From contig NZ_JAFCME010000013.1 of NCBI RefSeq assembly GCF_018130065.1, positions 62,001 through 126,000 of the forward strand: a stretch of DNA of 64,000 nucleotides. Reading direction: 5' to 3'. Below the pieces are notes generated by a model. That model made no database searches. It was not told the DNA's origin and saw only the letters and a list, made by a program, of their open reading frames with translations. Both the position numbers and the translations under genes were made by a program. Positions within the stretch are counted from its first letter, which is position 1, and every line of letters starts with the position of its first letter. Positions 45,404-54,426 of the stretch are shown piece after piece. This stretch comes from Bradyrhizobium sp. AUGA SZCCT0158 (GTDB lineage Bacteria; Pseudomonadota; Alphaproteobacteria; Rhizobiales; Xanthobacteraceae).

Positions 45404-45513
45404 CGTCATTGCGAGCGAAGCGAAGCAATCCATCGTGCGGCAAAGCAAGTATGGATTGCTTCGTCGCAAGCGCTCCTTGCGCAAACGCTTCGCGTTTGTC
45501 GCAGGCAATGACG
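45404..45513. repeat. Palindromic repeat (CGTCATTGCGAGCGAAGCGA type)
   Basis: CGTCATTGCGAGCGAAGCGA and CAATCCAT on the left mirror ATGGATTG on the right, with GCAATGACG at the right end. A familiar Bradyrhizobium intergenic palindrome. Confidence 0.85.
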
Positions 45514-45529
45514 GTGAGGGCGTCGTTCC

Positions 45530-46366
45530 CTACGACTGGCTCTGCCATTGCCCTGATCGCCCGGCCTGCTCGACCTTGACCGCGACCGTCAGCGTCTCGT
45601 TGCCGCCGCCATAGCGGGTGCCGCGGACGGGGGCCGCTCCGAGATAATCGAGGCCGATCGCAATGCGGGCGTGGGCGTCTGTGGTGCAGATGCCGTTGGC
45701 CGCATCGAAACCGACCCAGCCCAAATCAGGCACGAAGGCCTCGGCCCAGGCGTGGCCGGCCTGCTGGTTGACGGTGCCGTCGGAGCGCAGGAAATGCCCG
45801 GAGACAAACCGTGCCGGCACGCCGCCCGAACGCGCGCAGGCGATGAAGATATGCGCGTAGTCCTGGCACACGCCGCGCTTGAGCGCGAAGGCTTCCGCCG
45901 CCGAGGTGCCGCTGTTGGTCGGGTCCTCGTCGAACGTCATGTGCTCGTTGATCTGCACCATCAGCGCATGCAGGAAGCCGAGCACATCGTCGCCGGATTC
46001 CGAACGCATCTCGCGGGCAAAGGTCGCCATCGCCGGGTTGACTTCGGTGAGCGACGTCGAGCGCAGGAACAGGCTCGGCGGGAAACGCTCGTCGGTGCCG
46101 CGCAGCACGCCGCCGGTGTCGTGGGTCTCGATCAGGCCCTCGACATTGATGGTGAGGTCGGCGAGCGGCCCGTGGGTCAGAACATGCGTGACATTGCCGA
46201 ACGCGTCCTGGTGCATGTCGAGCCGGGAATCGGTGGAGACGTCGATCTGCCACTCGGCGACGTACTGCCCGTCATGGCTGCCGGGCGTCATCCGCAGGAT
46301 CTGGATCACGCCCGAGGCGGGGGGCTCATAACGATAGCTGGTGGTGTGGGCAATTCGCAGGCGCAT
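45530..46366 (-). CDS. Transglutaminase-like cysteine peptidase (Anbu-associated type)
   Basis: 278 aa. The N-terminal beta domain MRLRIAHTTSYRYEPPASGV is the bacterial transglutaminase N region. The catalytic triad is Cys167 in RGVCQDYAHIF, His205 in AGHAWAEAFV and Asp221 in FDAANG. It is the last of a three-gene set with the alpha-E and ATP-grasp genes; this set is known to co-occur with Anbu protease. It may cut or crosslink peptide bonds made by the ATP-grasp. A palindromic repeat separates it from alpha-E. Confidence 0.92.
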   Translation of the reverse strand: MRLRIAHTTSYRYEPPASGVIQILRMTPGSHDGQYVAEWQIDVSTDSRLDMHQDAFGNVTHVLTHGPLADLTINVEGLIETHDTGGVLRGTDERFPPSLFLRSTSLTEVNPAMATFAREMRSESGDDVLGFLHALMVQINEHMTFDEDPTNSGTSAAEAFALKRGVCQDYAHIFIACARSGGVPARFVSGHFLRSDGTVNQQAGHAWAEAFVPDLGWVGFDAANGICTTDAHARIAIGLDYLGAAPVRGTRYGGGNETLTVAVKVEQAGRSGQWQSQS

Positions 46367-46400
46367 GGTGGTACCGAAAACGTAGCTGGAGTTGTTTGCT

Positions 46401-46488
46401 CGTCATGGCCGGGCTTGACCCGGCCATCCATCTTCTCAGGAGGACCATCAATTCCTGATGGATGCCCGGGTCAAGCCCGGGCATGACG
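46401..46488. repeat. Palindromic repeat (CGTCATGGCCGGGCTTGACC type)
   Basis: CGTCATGGCCGGGCTTGACC on the left and GGTCAAGCCCGGGCATGACG on the right are complementary around a core with ATCAATTCCTGATGGAT. It lies between the transglutaminase and alpha-E genes. Confidence 0.85.
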
Positions 46489-46497
46489 AACAATGTA

Positions 46498-47442
46498 TCA
46501 AATCAGATACTGCTTCGTGATGATCTCACCCAGCCTTGCGTTATCAGCAATGAATTCCTGGATGAATTCATGGACGCCATGCTGGAAGATATCGTCCATA
46601 TGGCTGTGTTCAAGCCGGTTGCGGACGCCGCGGGCGTGGCGCTGAGAGGCGCCCTGGCGGCCATAGGCGACGCCGATCTGGTCGAGGTTCCGCACCAGAT
46701 TGCTGTAGCAGCTTGCCAGCGAGCGCGGCAGCGTATCGTTGAGGATCAGCAAATCAGCGATCAGCCAGGGCTTTAGCGTCTCGCGATAGACCCAGTGATA
46801 GGCCGTCAGCGCCGACACCGAGCGCAGGATCGAGGTCCACTGATAGTAGTCGAGCGGACCGCCGACATGCTCCTCCTCGGGCAGCAGCACGTGATATTTC
46901 ACGTCGAGAATGCGGGCGGTGTTGTCGGCGCGCTCCAGATGCAGCCCGAGCCGCGAGAACCAGTAGGCGTCGTTGCGCAGCATGGTCCGGTAGGCCGAGC
47001 CGTCGAAGCGGAGCGATGTCTCCTGCACGAAGCGGAGGAATTTTGCGAGTTCCTCGCGGCTCGACGTGCCTTTGCCCCACACCTCCTGCAGCTCAATCCA
47101 GGCCGAATTGATGGTGTCCCACATCTCGCTCGTCAGCGCGGTGCGTACCGAGCGGGAGTTAAGCCGCGCTGCCTCGATGCAGTTCTTGATCGAGGAGGGG
47201 TTCGATGGTGAGAACGCCAGATATTCGACGACGTTCTGCTCGTTGGCTTCCTGATACGCCTCATAGAAGCTGGCGCTGACGCCGGCGGTCAACAGCGCCG
47301 AATCCCATTCATTGGTCTTGCCGATGTAGGCGGCGGGAAGGGCGGTCACGCGCAACGTCGCATCGATGGTGCGCGCGAGATATTCCGCGCGCTCGACATA
47401 GCGGGCCAGCCAGTACAGGTTTTCGGCGGTGCGCGACAGCAT
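46498..47442 (-). CDS. Alpha-E domain protein (DUF403)
   Basis: 314 aa, helical. MLSRTAENLYWLARYVERAE is the family N-terminus, with two Arg/Glu helices. Other blocks are SWxxFYE-like FYEAYQEANEQNVVEYLAFS and YWFSRLGLHLERADNTARIL. It starts 2 bp after the ATP-grasp stop, so the two are translationally coupled. Its role is unknown; with ATP-grasp and transglutaminase it forms the predicted Anbu-linked peptide-modification set. Confidence 0.92.
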   Translation of the reverse strand: MLSRTAENLYWLARYVERAEYLARTIDATLRVTALPAAYIGKTNEWDSALLTAGVSASFYEAYQEANEQNVVEYLAFSPSNPSSIKNCIEAARLNSRSVRTALTSEMWDTINSAWIELQEVWGKGTSSREELAKFLRFVQETSLRFDGSAYRTMLRNDAYWFSRLGLHLERADNTARILDVKYHVLLPEEEHVGGPLDYYQWTSILRSVSALTAYHWVYRETLKPWLIADLLILNDTLPRSLASCYSNLVRNLDQIGVAYGRQGASQRHARGVRNRLEHSHMDDIFQHGVHEFIQEFIADNARLGEIITKQYLI

Positions 47443-47444
47443 CT

Positions 47445-48863
47445 CTATTCGTCCAGAATCCAGGTGTCCTTGGTGCCGCCGCCCTGGCTCGAATTGACCA
47501 CGAGCGAGCCTTCCTTCAGCGCCACGCGGGTCAGCCCGCCCGGCACGATGGTGACGTGATCGCGCCCGGTCAGCACGAACGGCCTGAGATCGACATGGCG
47601 CGGCGCGAGGCCCGATGCGGTGCAGGTCGGGCAGGTCGACAGCGCCAGCGTCGGCTGCGCGATAAAACCCTCCGGCTCGCGCTTGAGCTTGTCGCGGAAC
47701 GCCTCGATGGTCGCCTTGGTGGCGGCGGGGCCGATCAGCATGCCGTAGCCGCCCGAGCCGTGCACTTCCTTGACCACGAGATCCCCGAGGTTGTCGAGCA
47801 CGTAGGCGAGGTCCTTCGGCTCGCGGCAGCGCCAGGTCGGCACGTTCTTCAGGATCGGCTCTTCGCCGAGATAGAATTTCACGATGTCCGGCATGTAGGA
47901 ATAGACCGCCTTGTCATCGGCGATGCCGGTGCCGACCGCGTTGGCCAGCGTGACGTTGCCGGCCGCATAGGCCGACATCAGCCCGGGCACGCCGAGCGCC
48001 GAATCCGGGCGGAAGGTCAGGGGATCGAGAAAGTCGTCGTCGACGCGGCGGTAGATCACGTCGACGCGTTTGAGCCCCTCGGTGGTGCGCATGAACACCT
48101 CGTCGTTCTTGACGATGAGGTCGCGGCCCTCGACCAGCTCAATGCCGAGCTTGTCGGCCAGGAACGAGTGCTCGTAGTAGGCTGAATTGTAGACGCCGGG
48201 CGTCATCAGCGCGACCACAGGCTCGGCGGAAGCGGAGAGCGGCGCCACCGAGCGCAGCGCCGACAGCAACTCGTCGGGGTATTTTTCCACCGGTGCGACG
48301 CGGTGGCGGGCGAACAGGTCCGGAAACAGCCGCATCATGATTTCGCGGTTTTCCAGCATGTAGGACACGCCGGACGGGGTGCGCGCGTTGTCTTCCAGCA
48401 CGATGAAATTGTCGGCGTCGACCCGGACGATGTCGATCCCGGCGATATGGACGTAAACGTCGTGCGGGACGTCCTGGCCGTTCATCTCGGGGCGGAAGAC
48501 CGGGTTCTGGAAGATCAGGTCGTCGGGGATGATATTGGCGCGGAGGATGTCGCGGCCGTGATAGATGTCGCGCAGGAACATGTTGAGCGCGCGGACCCGC
48601 TGCTTCAGGCCCTTCTCCAGCAGCGTCCATTCCTTGGCCGACATGATCCGGGGGATCACGTCGAACGGGATCAGCCGCTCCTGGGCCTCGGCGTCGCCAT
48701 AAACGGCAAACGTGATGCCGATCCGGCGGAACAACAGCTCCGCTTCCTGGCGGCGATATTCAAGGGCGTCCGGAGGGGTCTCCTTCAACCACCGGGAGAG
48801 TTCCTGGTAGGCGGGGCGGAGATCCCCGCCGGGACCGTTCATTTCATCAAACGCGACTGCCAT
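47445..48863 (-). CDS. Circularly permuted ATP-grasp protein (DUF404/DUF407)
   Basis: 472 aa. Sequence blocks include LRANIIPDDLIFQNPVFRPE, VYVHIAGIDIVRVDADNFIV, ENREIMMRLFPDLFARHRV and near the C-terminus VVKEVHGSGGYGMLIGP, the ATP-binding glycine loop placed late by circular permutation. ATP-grasp enzymes join carboxyl and amino groups, so a peptide-tag ligase has been proposed for this family. It is first in the ATP-grasp, alpha-E, transglutaminase set. The region upstream (48864-49197) is gene-free. Confidence 0.92.
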   Translation of the reverse strand: MAVAFDEMNGPGGDLRPAYQELSRWLKETPPDALEYRRQEAELLFRRIGITFAVYGDAEAQERLIPFDVIPRIMSAKEWTLLEKGLKQRVRALNMFLRDIYHGRDILRANIIPDDLIFQNPVFRPEMNGQDVPHDVYVHIAGIDIVRVDADNFIVLEDNARTPSGVSYMLENREIMMRLFPDLFARHRVAPVEKYPDELLSALRSVAPLSASAEPVVALMTPGVYNSAYYEHSFLADKLGIELVEGRDLIVKNDEVFMRTTEGLKRVDVIYRRVDDDFLDPLTFRPDSALGVPGLMSAYAAGNVTLANAVGTGIADDKAVYSYMPDIVKFYLGEEPILKNVPTWRCREPKDLAYVLDNLGDLVVKEVHGSGGYGMLIGPAATKATIEAFRDKLKREPEGFIAQPTLALSTCPTCTASGLAPRHVDLRPFVLTGRDHVTIVPGGLTRVALKEGSLVVNSSQGGGTKDTWILDE

Positions 48864-49197
48864 AAATCCTGACTATCTTTCGAAGCCATGCGACACAGTG
48901 CATGACTTCACGGGATGGTAGCAAGGGCCGGGCCAGCGCGATATGCATGGGCTGGGGCATTTGGTATGGGGTTGTTTCCCGTGCTGCCTGAAAAACCGGC
49001 TGCCGGGTGCTTATTTCGGCAGCAAAGCCCCGTGACTTCAATGCGTTGGATGCGCATGGCAAGCGCGCATTTTCCGGCTAAGTGGGGACCGGTTAGCCGC
49101 CCGATAATGCGCGCCACTGATAAATGGCTCGTATTCTGGTCGCAAAACCGGGTAACCACTTTTGCGGAATACGAGCGGGATAAGACGAGGATTGGAA
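48864..49197. other. Gene-free divergent region
   Basis: The 334 bp between the divergent ATP-grasp and MoCF genes. A TTGGTATGGGGTTG patch and GC-poor ATAATGCG occur, but no convincing promoter, repeat or small gene was identified. Confidence 0.4.
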
Positions 49198-49935
49198 ATG
49201 AGTGAGATCGTCACAGCGGGTATTCTGGTCATTGGTGACGAGATCCTGTCCGGCCGGACCAAGGACAAGAACATCGGCTTTATCGCCGAGTACCTGACCA
49301 ATATCGGGATCGACCTCAAGGAAGTCCGCGTCGTTGCCGACGAGGAGGCCGACATCATCGCCGCCCTTGATGCACTGCGAAAGCGCTACGATTACGTCTT
49401 CACCACCGGTGGCATCGGGCCGACCCATGACGACATCACCGCCGACAGCGTCGCCAAGGCGTTCGGCGTCGGCATCGATCATCACCCCGAGGTGGTGGCC
49501 CGATTCCGCGAGCGCTGGACCGAGCAGGATCTGAACGAGGCGCGCTTGCGCATGGCCCGCGTCCCCGACGGCGCCGAACTGATCCAGAGCGCGACCATCC
49601 TGGCGCCCGGGTTCAAGCTCGGCAATGTCATCGTGATGGCCGGCATTCCCACGATCATGCAGGCGATGATGGACATCGTCGCACCGAAGCTGAAATCGGG
49701 CGTGCGGATGCTGTCGGATTCAGTCCGGGCGAACGCGCGGGAAGGCGACATTGGCGGCCCCCTGCGGGCGATCGCCAACGCCCATCCCGACACCATCATC
49801 GGCAGTTATCCGTTCCAGGACGAAGACAAGAAGCCGAACACCAATCTGGTGGTCCGCTCGCGCGATCCGGAAAAACTCGCCGCCGCGATGGCTGCGGTGA
49901 AGGAGATGCTGGCGGGTTTGAATACGCCGCGATAG
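49198..49935 (+). CDS. CinA-like/MoCF-domain molybdopterin-binding protein
   Basis: 245 aa. [20 protein letters not shown] and [20 protein letters not shown] are the signature of the molybdopterin-binding MoCF domain found in CinA and MoaB-like proteins. Only the N-terminal domain is present; the C-terminal nicotinamide-nucleotide amidase of full CinA is missing. Single-domain versions may act on a pterin or nucleotide substrate; role uncertain. It is 5 bp ahead of the GNAT gene. Confidence 0.9.
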   Translation: MSEIVTAGILVIGDEILSGRTKDKNIGFIAEYLTNIGIDLKEVRVVADEEADIIAALDALRKRYDYVFTTGGIGPTHDDITADSVAKAFGVGIDHHPEVVARFRERWTEQDLNEARLRMARVPDGAELIQSATILAPGFKLGNVIVMAGIPTIMQAMMDIVAPKLKSGVRMLSDSVRANAREGDIGGPLRAIANAHPDTIIGSYPFQDEDKKPNTNLVVRSRDPEKLAAAMAAVKEMLAGLNTPR

Positions 49936-49940
49936 CACCG

Positions 49941-50405
49941 ATGATTTCGACCAGGCCGATCCGCGCCGACGATCTCGAACTGGTGTGCCGGCACCGCGAA
50001 CAGATGTTCCGCGAATCCGACGCGCCGGGCAGGACCGAAGCGATTTTGGAGAGTCAGACCGCGCATTTTCGACCCTGGCTGGCCAAGCACCTCGGCGACG
50101 GATCGTATTTCGGCTATATTGTCGAGGAGCACGGCAAGCCCATCGCGGGAATCGGGCTGATGGTTATCGAGTGGCCGCCGGGCCCCTCCCATCCGACGCT
50201 GGACAAGCGGGGCTATGTGCTCAATTTGTTTGTCGAGCCGTCGCATCGCAAACAAGGAATTGCCAAGGCGCTGATGGACCGGGCGGATCAGGAATTCGTC
50301 AGGCGAGGCGTGGCTTTCGCGATATTGCACGCCACCAGGATGGGACGGCCGCTGTACGCGCAACTGGGCTGGTCGGCGACCAGCGAGATGGCAAAGTCGC
50401 TATAG
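49941..50405 (+). CDS. GNAT family N-acetyltransferase
   Basis: 154 aa, GNAT fold. The acetyl-CoA-binding motif is [40 protein letters not shown] is the following region. Substrate unknown. It lies 5 bp after the MoCF-domain stop and 41 bp before the xanthine phosphoribosyltransferase start; the three likely share a transcript. Confidence 0.88.
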   Translation: MISTRPIRADDLELVCRHREQMFRESDAPGRTEAILESQTAHFRPWLAKHLGDGSYFGYIVEEHGKPIAGIGLMVIEWPPGPSHPTLDKRGYVLNLFVEPSHRKQGIAKALMDRADQEFVRRGVAFAILHATRMGRPLYAQLGWSATSEMAKSL

Positions 50406-50446
50406 TTGAGGAGATCAAAGGTGGCCGATCGTTTTGGAGCGAAGTC

Positions 50447-50956
50447 ATGAGTGAAAAAGTCACTCCGCCGCTGGAGAAGGCCTTTCCGGTCTCGTGGGAT
50501 CAGTTTCACCGGGATTGCCGGGCGCTGACCTGGCGGCTCAATGAGGTCGGGCCGTTTCATGCCATCATTGCGATTACCCGTGGTGGGCTGGTGCCGGCCG
50601 CGATCGTGGCGCGCGAACTCGGCATTCGCATCATCGATACCGTGTGCATTGCGAGCTATGACCACACCAGGCAGGGCGACCTGAAGGCTCTCAAGGGCGT
50701 TTCGGCTGATGTGGCAAAACTCGGCGGCGGTACCGGCAAGGGGCTGTTGATCGTCGACGACCTCGTCGATACCGGCAAGACCGGGCGGCTGGTGCGCTCG
50801 ATGATGCCGGAGGCGCATTTCGCGGCTGTTTACGCCAAGCCACAGGGCAAGCCGCTGGTCGATACCTTCATTACCGAAGTGTCGCAGGACACCTGGATTC
50901 ACTTTCCCTGGGACACCGCGCTGTCGTTCCAGCCGCCGATCCGCGACGGCGCGTAG
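50447..50956 (+). CDS. gpt: Xanthine-guanine phosphoribosyltransferase
   Basis: 169 aa. [19 protein letters not shown] and [20 protein letters not shown] open the PRT fold, and [20 protein letters not shown] is the PRPP-binding motif. [16 protein letters not shown] closes it as in E. coli Gpt. It salvages xanthine and guanine. GGAGCGAAGTC precedes the ATG at 50447. Confidence 0.95.
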   Translation: MSEKVTPPLEKAFPVSWDQFHRDCRALTWRLNEVGPFHAIIAITRGGLVPAAIVARELGIRIIDTVCIASYDHTRQGDLKALKGVSADVAKLGGGTGKGLLIVDDLVDTGKTGRLVRSMMPEAHFAAVYAKPQGKPLVDTFITEVSQDTWIHFPWDTALSFQPPIRDGA

Positions 50957-50961
50957 TAGGG

Positions 50962-51027
50962 AGCGAATAGCGAATGGCGAGTAGCGAATAGGGACATACC
51001 ATTCGCCATTCGCTATTCGCCATTCGC
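50962..51027. repeat. Short palindrome of GCGAATAG/GCGAATGG units
   Basis: GCGAATAGCGAATGGCGAGT on the left is mirrored by CATTCGCTATTCGCCATTCGC on the right in part, with internal short direct repeats. It lies between gpt and the next gene. Confidence 0.65.
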
Positions 51028-51036
51028 GGTCGCACA

Positions 51037-51663
51037 ATGCCGCTGCAAAACCGCGTCACGCCCTCAGGCGACATCATCGCCGATCCGCATCGCGGCCTGT
51101 TCACCGGCAATCGGGGCATCATCCATGATCCCCTGACGAAGACGCTGCTGAACAAGCGCTGGGCGAGCCCGGCGTGGATCACCTGTGTCTGCGAGTTCAG
51201 GGGATGGCGGCGCCAGGTGATGGGGGCGCGCAGCTGGACCGAACTGTTCTTCCTCGATGAAGCGACCGCGTTCGCGGCCGGCCACCGTCCCTGCTTCTTC
51301 TGCCGCCGCGATGACGCCAACCGGTTTCGTGCGGCGTGGCAAGAGGGCAATGGCGTCGCCAACGTCCTCGCGCGCGATATCGATGCCGTGCTGCATCGGG
51401 AGCGGCTGGAGAAAGGCAAGAAGCGGCTGCACGCGCTGCCGATGTCGGTTGAGAAGCTGCCTGATGGGGCGATGGTGCAGGCGGGGGCGGAGAGTTTTCT
51501 GGTCCTGCAAGGCAGGGCGCTGCAATGGTCGATGGCAGGATATCGACAGGCGGGCCATGCGATCGAGGACGCGATGCTGCTGACGCCGCCGTCGACGCTG
51601 CGTGCGATGGGTGCCGGATATCGGCCGGTGCTGCATCCCAGCGCGGGTGAATTGAAGGATTGA
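51037..51663 (+). CDS. Conserved hypothetical protein with Ada-like Cys motif
   Basis: 208 aa. Blocks are PHRGLFTGNRGIIHDPLTKT, WITCVCEFRGWRRQVMGARS and AGHRPCFFCRRDDANRFRAA. The last closely resembles the PCxxC pattern of the Ada zinc-binding domain (AGFRPCKRC-like). Whether it binds metal is untested, since the second cysteine pair of Ada is not clear. No function recognised. Start at 51037 follows a palindromic repeat directly. Confidence 0.7.
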   Translation: MPLQNRVTPSGDIIADPHRGLFTGNRGIIHDPLTKTLLNKRWASPAWITCVCEFRGWRRQVMGARSWTELFFLDEATAFAAGHRPCFFCRRDDANRFRAAWQEGNGVANVLARDIDAVLHRERLEKGKKRLHALPMSVEKLPDGAMVQAGAESFLVLQGRALQWSMAGYRQAGHAIEDAMLLTPPSTLRAMGAGYRPVLHPSAGELKD

Positions 51664-51679
51664 GCCGGACTCTATTCTT

Positions 51680-51768
51680 CGTCATGCCCGGCCTTGTGCC
51701 GGGCATCCACGCCTTACTTTGCTCATCGAAGAAAGACATGGATGGCCGGGTCAAGCCCGGCCATGACG
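51680..51768. repeat. Palindromic repeat (CGTCATGCCCGGCCTTGTGC type)
   Basis: CGTCATGCCCGGCCTTGTGC on the left mirrors GGCCGGGTCAAGCCCGGCC and ATGACG on the right. It is related to the copies at 46401 and 57243. Confidence 0.85.
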
Positions 51769-51785
51769 GTGGTTGGGACCGCTGC

Positions 51786-52808
51786 TCACCCCAATTGCTG
51801 CCGCGCCAGTTTCGCTCCGGCCCCGAGCGCCGCCAGCTTCGCCTCCGCGATATCCCGGCGCATCGGCGCCATGCCGCAATTGGTGGTCGCGACGATGTTG
51901 GCCTTCGGCACGAATTTCGACACCGCGTCGATCACCTTGACGACGTCTTCGGCGGTCTCGACCGTGTCGCTGGCGACATCGATCACGCCGGCCTGGACGA
52001 TCTTGCCGGAGAGCAGCGCCAGCAAGTCGAGCGGCACCTTGGAATTGCGGCATTCGATCGCGACCTGCTGGATCGAGCTTTTGGCGATCGCCGGGAAAAT
52101 CTCCTCGTACTGTCGCCACTCCTTGCCCAGGGTTTCCTTCCAGTCGGTGTTGGCCTTGATGCCGTAGCCGTAGCAGATGTGCACGGCGGTGGCGCAGGTC
52201 AGGCCCTGAGCGGCGCGCTCCAGCGCCTTGATGCCCCAGTCCGAAACCTCGTCCATGAACACGTTGAAGGCGGGCTCGTCGAACTGGATGATGTCGACGC
52301 CGTCGGCCTGCAACGCCCTGGCTTCCTCGTTCAGCAGTTCGGCAAAGGCGAACGCCATCTTGACGCGGTCGCCGTAATGGCCGTCCGCCACGGTGTCGAT
52401 GATGGTCATCGGGCCGGGCAAGGTGAATTTCAGCTTGCGTCCGGTATGGGCACGGGCGACGCGGGCCTCATCGGCATGGACCCGGCCCCTCAGCGTCAGC
52501 GGCGCCACCACCTGCGGCACCATCGCCTTGTAGCGGTCTTTGCGGATGCCCATCTCGACCTTATGGGCGAAATCGATGCCGTCGACTTTTTCCAGAAAGC
52601 CGTGGACGAAATGCTGGCGGGCCTGTTCGCCCTCGGTGACGATATCGACGCCGCAATCCTCCTGCAGTTTTACGGCCAGCATGGTAGCGTCGCGCTTGGC
52701 GCGGGCGAGCTCGTCGCCCTTGGATTTCCAGGGCGCCCACAGCGTGTTGGGCTCGGCCAGCCATTCCGGCTTCGGCAGCGAGCCGGCGATCGTCGTTGGA
52801 AACAGCAT
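51786..52808 (-). CDS. MetE C-terminal-like (cobalamin-independent methionine synthase family) protein
   Basis: 340 aa, the size of a MetE core-domain protein rather than full MetE (about 750). MLFPTTIAGSLPKPEWLAEP opens it, DIVTEGEQARQHFVHGFLE contains a typical Glu, DEPAFNVFMDEVSDWGIKA and CYGYGIKANTDWKETL follow, and the final TTNCGMAPM has a Cys in a metal-ligand position. Core MetE-like enzymes transfer methyl groups to thiols; substrate unknown. The ATG at 52808 was chosen from the family N-terminus. Confidence 0.85.
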   Translation of the reverse strand: MLFPTTIAGSLPKPEWLAEPNTLWAPWKSKGDELARAKRDATMLAVKLQEDCGVDIVTEGEQARQHFVHGFLEKVDGIDFAHKVEMGIRKDRYKAMVPQVVAPLTLRGRVHADEARVARAHTGRKLKFTLPGPMTIIDTVADGHYGDRVKMAFAFAELLNEEARALQADGVDIIQFDEPAFNVFMDEVSDWGIKALERAAQGLTCATAVHICYGYGIKANTDWKETLGKEWRQYEEIFPAIAKSSIQQVAIECRNSKVPLDLLALLSGKIVQAGVIDVASDTVETAEDVVKVIDAVSKFVPKANIVATTNCGMAPMRRDIAEAKLAALGAGAKLARQQLG

Positions 52809-52927
52809 GGGAGCCTCCCGGGTGGTTCTGATTGAGCGCCTGTCTGCCATGTCTTATGATCGCCGTACAGAACAACAAAGTCGTTCTCGCCGGGAATAAT
52901 CCGGCAGGTCCGGCAGCTGGGGAAACC

Positions 52928-53629
52928 ATGATCGACCTGCATTACGCGCCGACGCCCAATGGCTGGAAAATCTCGATCATGCTGGAGGAACTCGGGCTCC
53001 CCTATACCGTGATCCCGGTCAACATCCGCGCCGGCGAGCAATTCAAGCCGGAGTTCCTCGCGATCAGTCCCAACAACCGCATTCCGGCCATCGTCGACCA
53101 TGCGCCGGCCGACGGCGGCGCGCCGTTCTCGGTGTTCGAGACCGGCGCGATCCTGATCTATCTCGCGGAAAAGACCGGCCGTTTTCTCCCTGCGGACATG
53201 CGCGGCCGCTCCCACGCGGTGCAGTGGGTGATGTGGCAGATGAGTGGGCTCGGGCCGATGCTCGGCCAGCACGGCCATTTCGCGCTCTATGCGCAGGAAA
53301 AGATCCCATACGCGATCGAGCGCTACCGGGATGAGGCGGCGCGGCTGTACCGGGTACTCGATACGCAATTGGGCAAGACCGGGGCCTATATCGCGGGCGA
53401 TTATTCGATCGCCGACATCGCCTGCTTTCCCTGGACCATGACCCACAAGGCACAGGGCTTTACGCTCGACGATTATCCGAACATCAAGCGCTGGTACGCC
53501 GTCGTACGGGCCCGGCCGCAGGTGCAGGCGGGATTGGCGATCGGCAAGTTCGTGAAAGAACCGTTCGACGAGGAAGCGCGGAAGAACATGTTCGGCCAGA
53601 AGGCGAAGGAGATGGTTGGACGGAAGTAG
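52928..53629 (+). CDS. Glutathione S-transferase family (YfcG/YghU type)
   Basis: 233 aa. MIDLHYAPTPNGWKISIMLE starts the thioredoxin-like domain; NNRIPAIVDH and SVFETGAILIYLAEKTGRFL complete it, and the C-terminal helical domain has WVMWQMSGLGPMLGQHGHF and YIAGDYSIADIACFPW. The Asn in TPNGWKIS recalls Nu-class disulfide-bond oxidoreductases YfcG/YghU, which use glutathione. GGGGAAACC precedes the ATG at 52928. Confidence 0.93.
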   Translation: MIDLHYAPTPNGWKISIMLEELGLPYTVIPVNIRAGEQFKPEFLAISPNNRIPAIVDHAPADGGAPFSVFETGAILIYLAEKTGRFLPADMRGRSHAVQWVMWQMSGLGPMLGQHGHFALYAQEKIPYAIERYRDEAARLYRVLDTQLGKTGAYIAGDYSIADIACFPWTMTHKAQGFTLDDYPNIKRWYAVVRARPQVQAGLAIGKFVKEPFDEEARKNMFGQKAKEMVGRK

Positions 53630-53633
53630 ATAA

Positions 53634-53763
53634 CGTCATCCCGCGTAACGGCTTCGCCGTTATCGCTGGAGGTGCGAGCCCTTGCGAGCCTCGAAGGATG
53701 CGAAGGCACGGGCCCTCCACCCTTCGAGGCGGCCGCTGCGCGACGGCACCTCAGGGTGACGGG
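53634..53763. repeat. Intergenic repeat (CGTCATCCCG...GGTGACGGG type)
   Basis: CGTCATCCCG on the left and CAGGGTGACGGG on the right flank AACGGCTTCGCCGTT and CCTCGAAGGATGCGAAG / CCCTTCGAGG dyads. It lies between GST and the HCCA isomerase gene. Confidence 0.75.
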
Positions 53764-53805
53764 AATGTATAACGCGGCAAACACGATAAATAATAAGGAA
53801 ACGCC

Positions 53806-54426
53806 ATGATCGAATTTTTCTTCGACTGCTCCAGTCCCTGGACCTATCTCGCCTTCCACAACATCCAGCCACTTGCAAAAGAGCTCGGTGTCGAGATTTC
53901 GTGGCGGCCGATCCTGGTCGGCGGCATCTTCAACACGGTCAATCCCAGCGTTTACGCCCAGCGCGAGACGCCGGTGCCGCTGAAGGCGCGCTACATGAAA
54001 AAGGACCTTGCCGACTGGGCGCGCTCCGCGGGGCTTGCGATCAAGATGCCGCCGACGGTGTTTCCGGTGAACAGCGTCAAGGCGATGCGCGGCTGCATCT
54101 GGCTGGGCAACGAATCTGAAAAGCACATGGTGCCGTTCGCGCGCGCCGTGTTCGAGACCTATTGGGGCGGCGACAAGGATATTTCGCAGGACTCGGTATT
54201 GACGGAAGTCTGCAAGAGCGTCGGCGTCGACCACGTCAAGTTCTTTGCCGGCATTGGTGAGCAGGCAATCAAGGACCAGCTCAAGACCAACACCGACGAA
54301 GTAATGGCGCGCGGCGGCTTTGGTTCGCCGACCATCTTCGTTGGCAAATCAGACATGTACTTTGGCAACGACCGCATGCCGCTGATCCGCGAAGCCGTGC
54401 TGCGGCTGCAAGAGAAGGCTGCCTGA
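53806..54426 (+). CDS. 2-hydroxychromene-2-carboxylate isomerase family (DsbA-like)
   Basis: 206 aa, thioredoxin fold. MIEFFFDCSSPWTYLAFHNI contains the glutathione-site Ser region; IKMPPTVFPVNSVKAMRGCI and GGFGSPTIFVGKSDMYFGND are family blocks. Relatives isomerise aromatic breakdown products or act as kappa-class GSTs. It overlaps the quinone oxidoreductase start by one base and follows a GST, suggesting an aromatic or glutathione-linked detoxification unit. Confidence 0.9.
   Translation: MIEFFFDCSSPWTYLAFHNIQPLAKELGVEISWRPILVGGIFNTVNPSVYAQRETPVPLKARYMKKDLADWARSAGLAIKMPPTVFPVNSVKAMRGCIWLGNESEKHMVPFARAVFETYWGGDKDISQDSVLTEVCKSVGVDHVKFFAGIGEQAIKDQLKTNTDEVMARGGFGSPTIFVGKSDMYFGNDRMPLIREAVLRLQEKAA

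Noticed and set aside
45404-45513. CRISPR-like repeat array
   Set aside because: The unit is a single palindrome with no regularly spaced spacers and no cas genes; it is an intergenic palindromic repeat.
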